A DNA stretch of 23,259 nt from Flavobacteriaceae bacterium UBA4166 (GTDB lineage: Bacteria > Bacteroidota > Bacteroidia > Flavobacteriales > Flavobacteriaceae): the NCBI GenBank assembly GCA_002379985.1, contig DFVG01000052.1:2445-25703 (forward strand), written 5' to 3'. Made by a program: the position numbers and the translations under genes. Of this stretch, positions 23,188-23,259 are shown in pieces. The notes beneath the pieces are model-generated. The model was given only the letters and a program-made list of their open reading frames with translations. It ran no database searches and was not told where the DNA came from. Every line of letters begins with the position of its first letter. Positions within the stretch are counted from its first letter, which is position 1.

Positions 23188-23236
23188 CTTTTTTAAGAGC
23201 AATTAAAACGTTCTTTTTTCATATTGAAAATGCTTA

Positions 23237-23259
23237 GGGGAGATACTCAAGCGGCCAAC
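23237..23259 (+). tRNA. tRNA-Tyr, 5' end only
   Basis: The first 23 bases, GGGGAGA followed by TACTCAAGCGGCCAAC, match the acceptor and D-arm start of Bacteroidota tRNA-Tyr (a class II tRNA). The gene is cut by the window edge, so the anticodon is not seen. Position after tRNA-Thr fits the usual Thr-Tyr order ahead of tuf. Confidence 0.75.

Noticed and set aside
1..23259. CRISPR arrays, insertion sequences or tandem repeats
   Set aside because: Reading both strands showed no regularly spaced repeats, no transposase-like product and no terminal inverted repeats bounding a gene.

Overview
The window looks like chromosome of a marine-type member of the Flavobacteriaceae (Bacteroidota). The signs are consistent: TAnnTTTG-type -7 promoter boxes, almost no Shine-Dalgarno sequences, Bacteroidota-restricted families (DUF2851, a tail-fibre-like VGIGT/LTVKG coiled-coil protein, CarboxypepD_reg-like proteins, a TPR/outer-membrane-barrel pair), and the block rpsU - xerC-type recombinase - hpf - tRNA-Thr - tRNA-Tyr that commonly precedes tuf in this phylum. 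I see no IS element, prophage, CRISPR array or rRNA gene. Essentially all of it is dense, vertically inherited-looking core sequence.

Layout. (1) 1-655, minus strand: a secreted coiled-coil protein followed by the start of ftsE. (2) 835-5643: a secreted 1006-residue TPR protein and a small outer-membrane barrel protein, probably one operon. (3) 5746-7874: a VOC-fold protein, a strong terminator, then a lipoprotein amidohydrolase. (4) 7875-11758: a zinc-protease lipoprotein (minus), a YkgJ-type CxxCxxCC protein (plus), a NamZ-like exo-N-acetylmuramidase lipoprotein (minus) and a LolCE/FtsX-type permease (plus). The convergent genes meet with 0 or 1 bp between stops, and the divergent permease and NamZ genes have only 10 bp between start codons. 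(5) 11848-13201: a cystathionine beta-synthase-like enzyme with its own promoter and terminator. (6) 13252-16176: DUF202, DUF2851, PspC and an RCK-domain potassium channel, probably co-transcribed at least in part. (7) 16273-21448: an AGCS sodium:amino-acid symporter, a membrane-anchored helix-hairpin-helix protein, an acyl-CoA dehydrogenase and a secreted CarboxypepD_reg-like protein. (8) 21488-23259: a translation block (bS21, XerC-like recombinase, hibernation factor, tRNA-Thr and the 5' end of tRNA-Tyr).

The most interesting signals are these. rpsU carries a 10-nt perfect Shine-Dalgarno sequence in a genome that otherwise ignores it, which fits known bS21/anti-SD sequestration and autoregulation in Flavobacteria. 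The lipoprotein protease has a metzincin signature that looks like a split archaelysin motif. DUF2851 has a possible nuclease-plus-cysteine-cluster arrangement. The potassium channel has a GFK filter. Terminator hairpins repeatedly share bases with the promoter or start region of the next gene. All functional assignments come from reading the sequence by eye; no database search was run.
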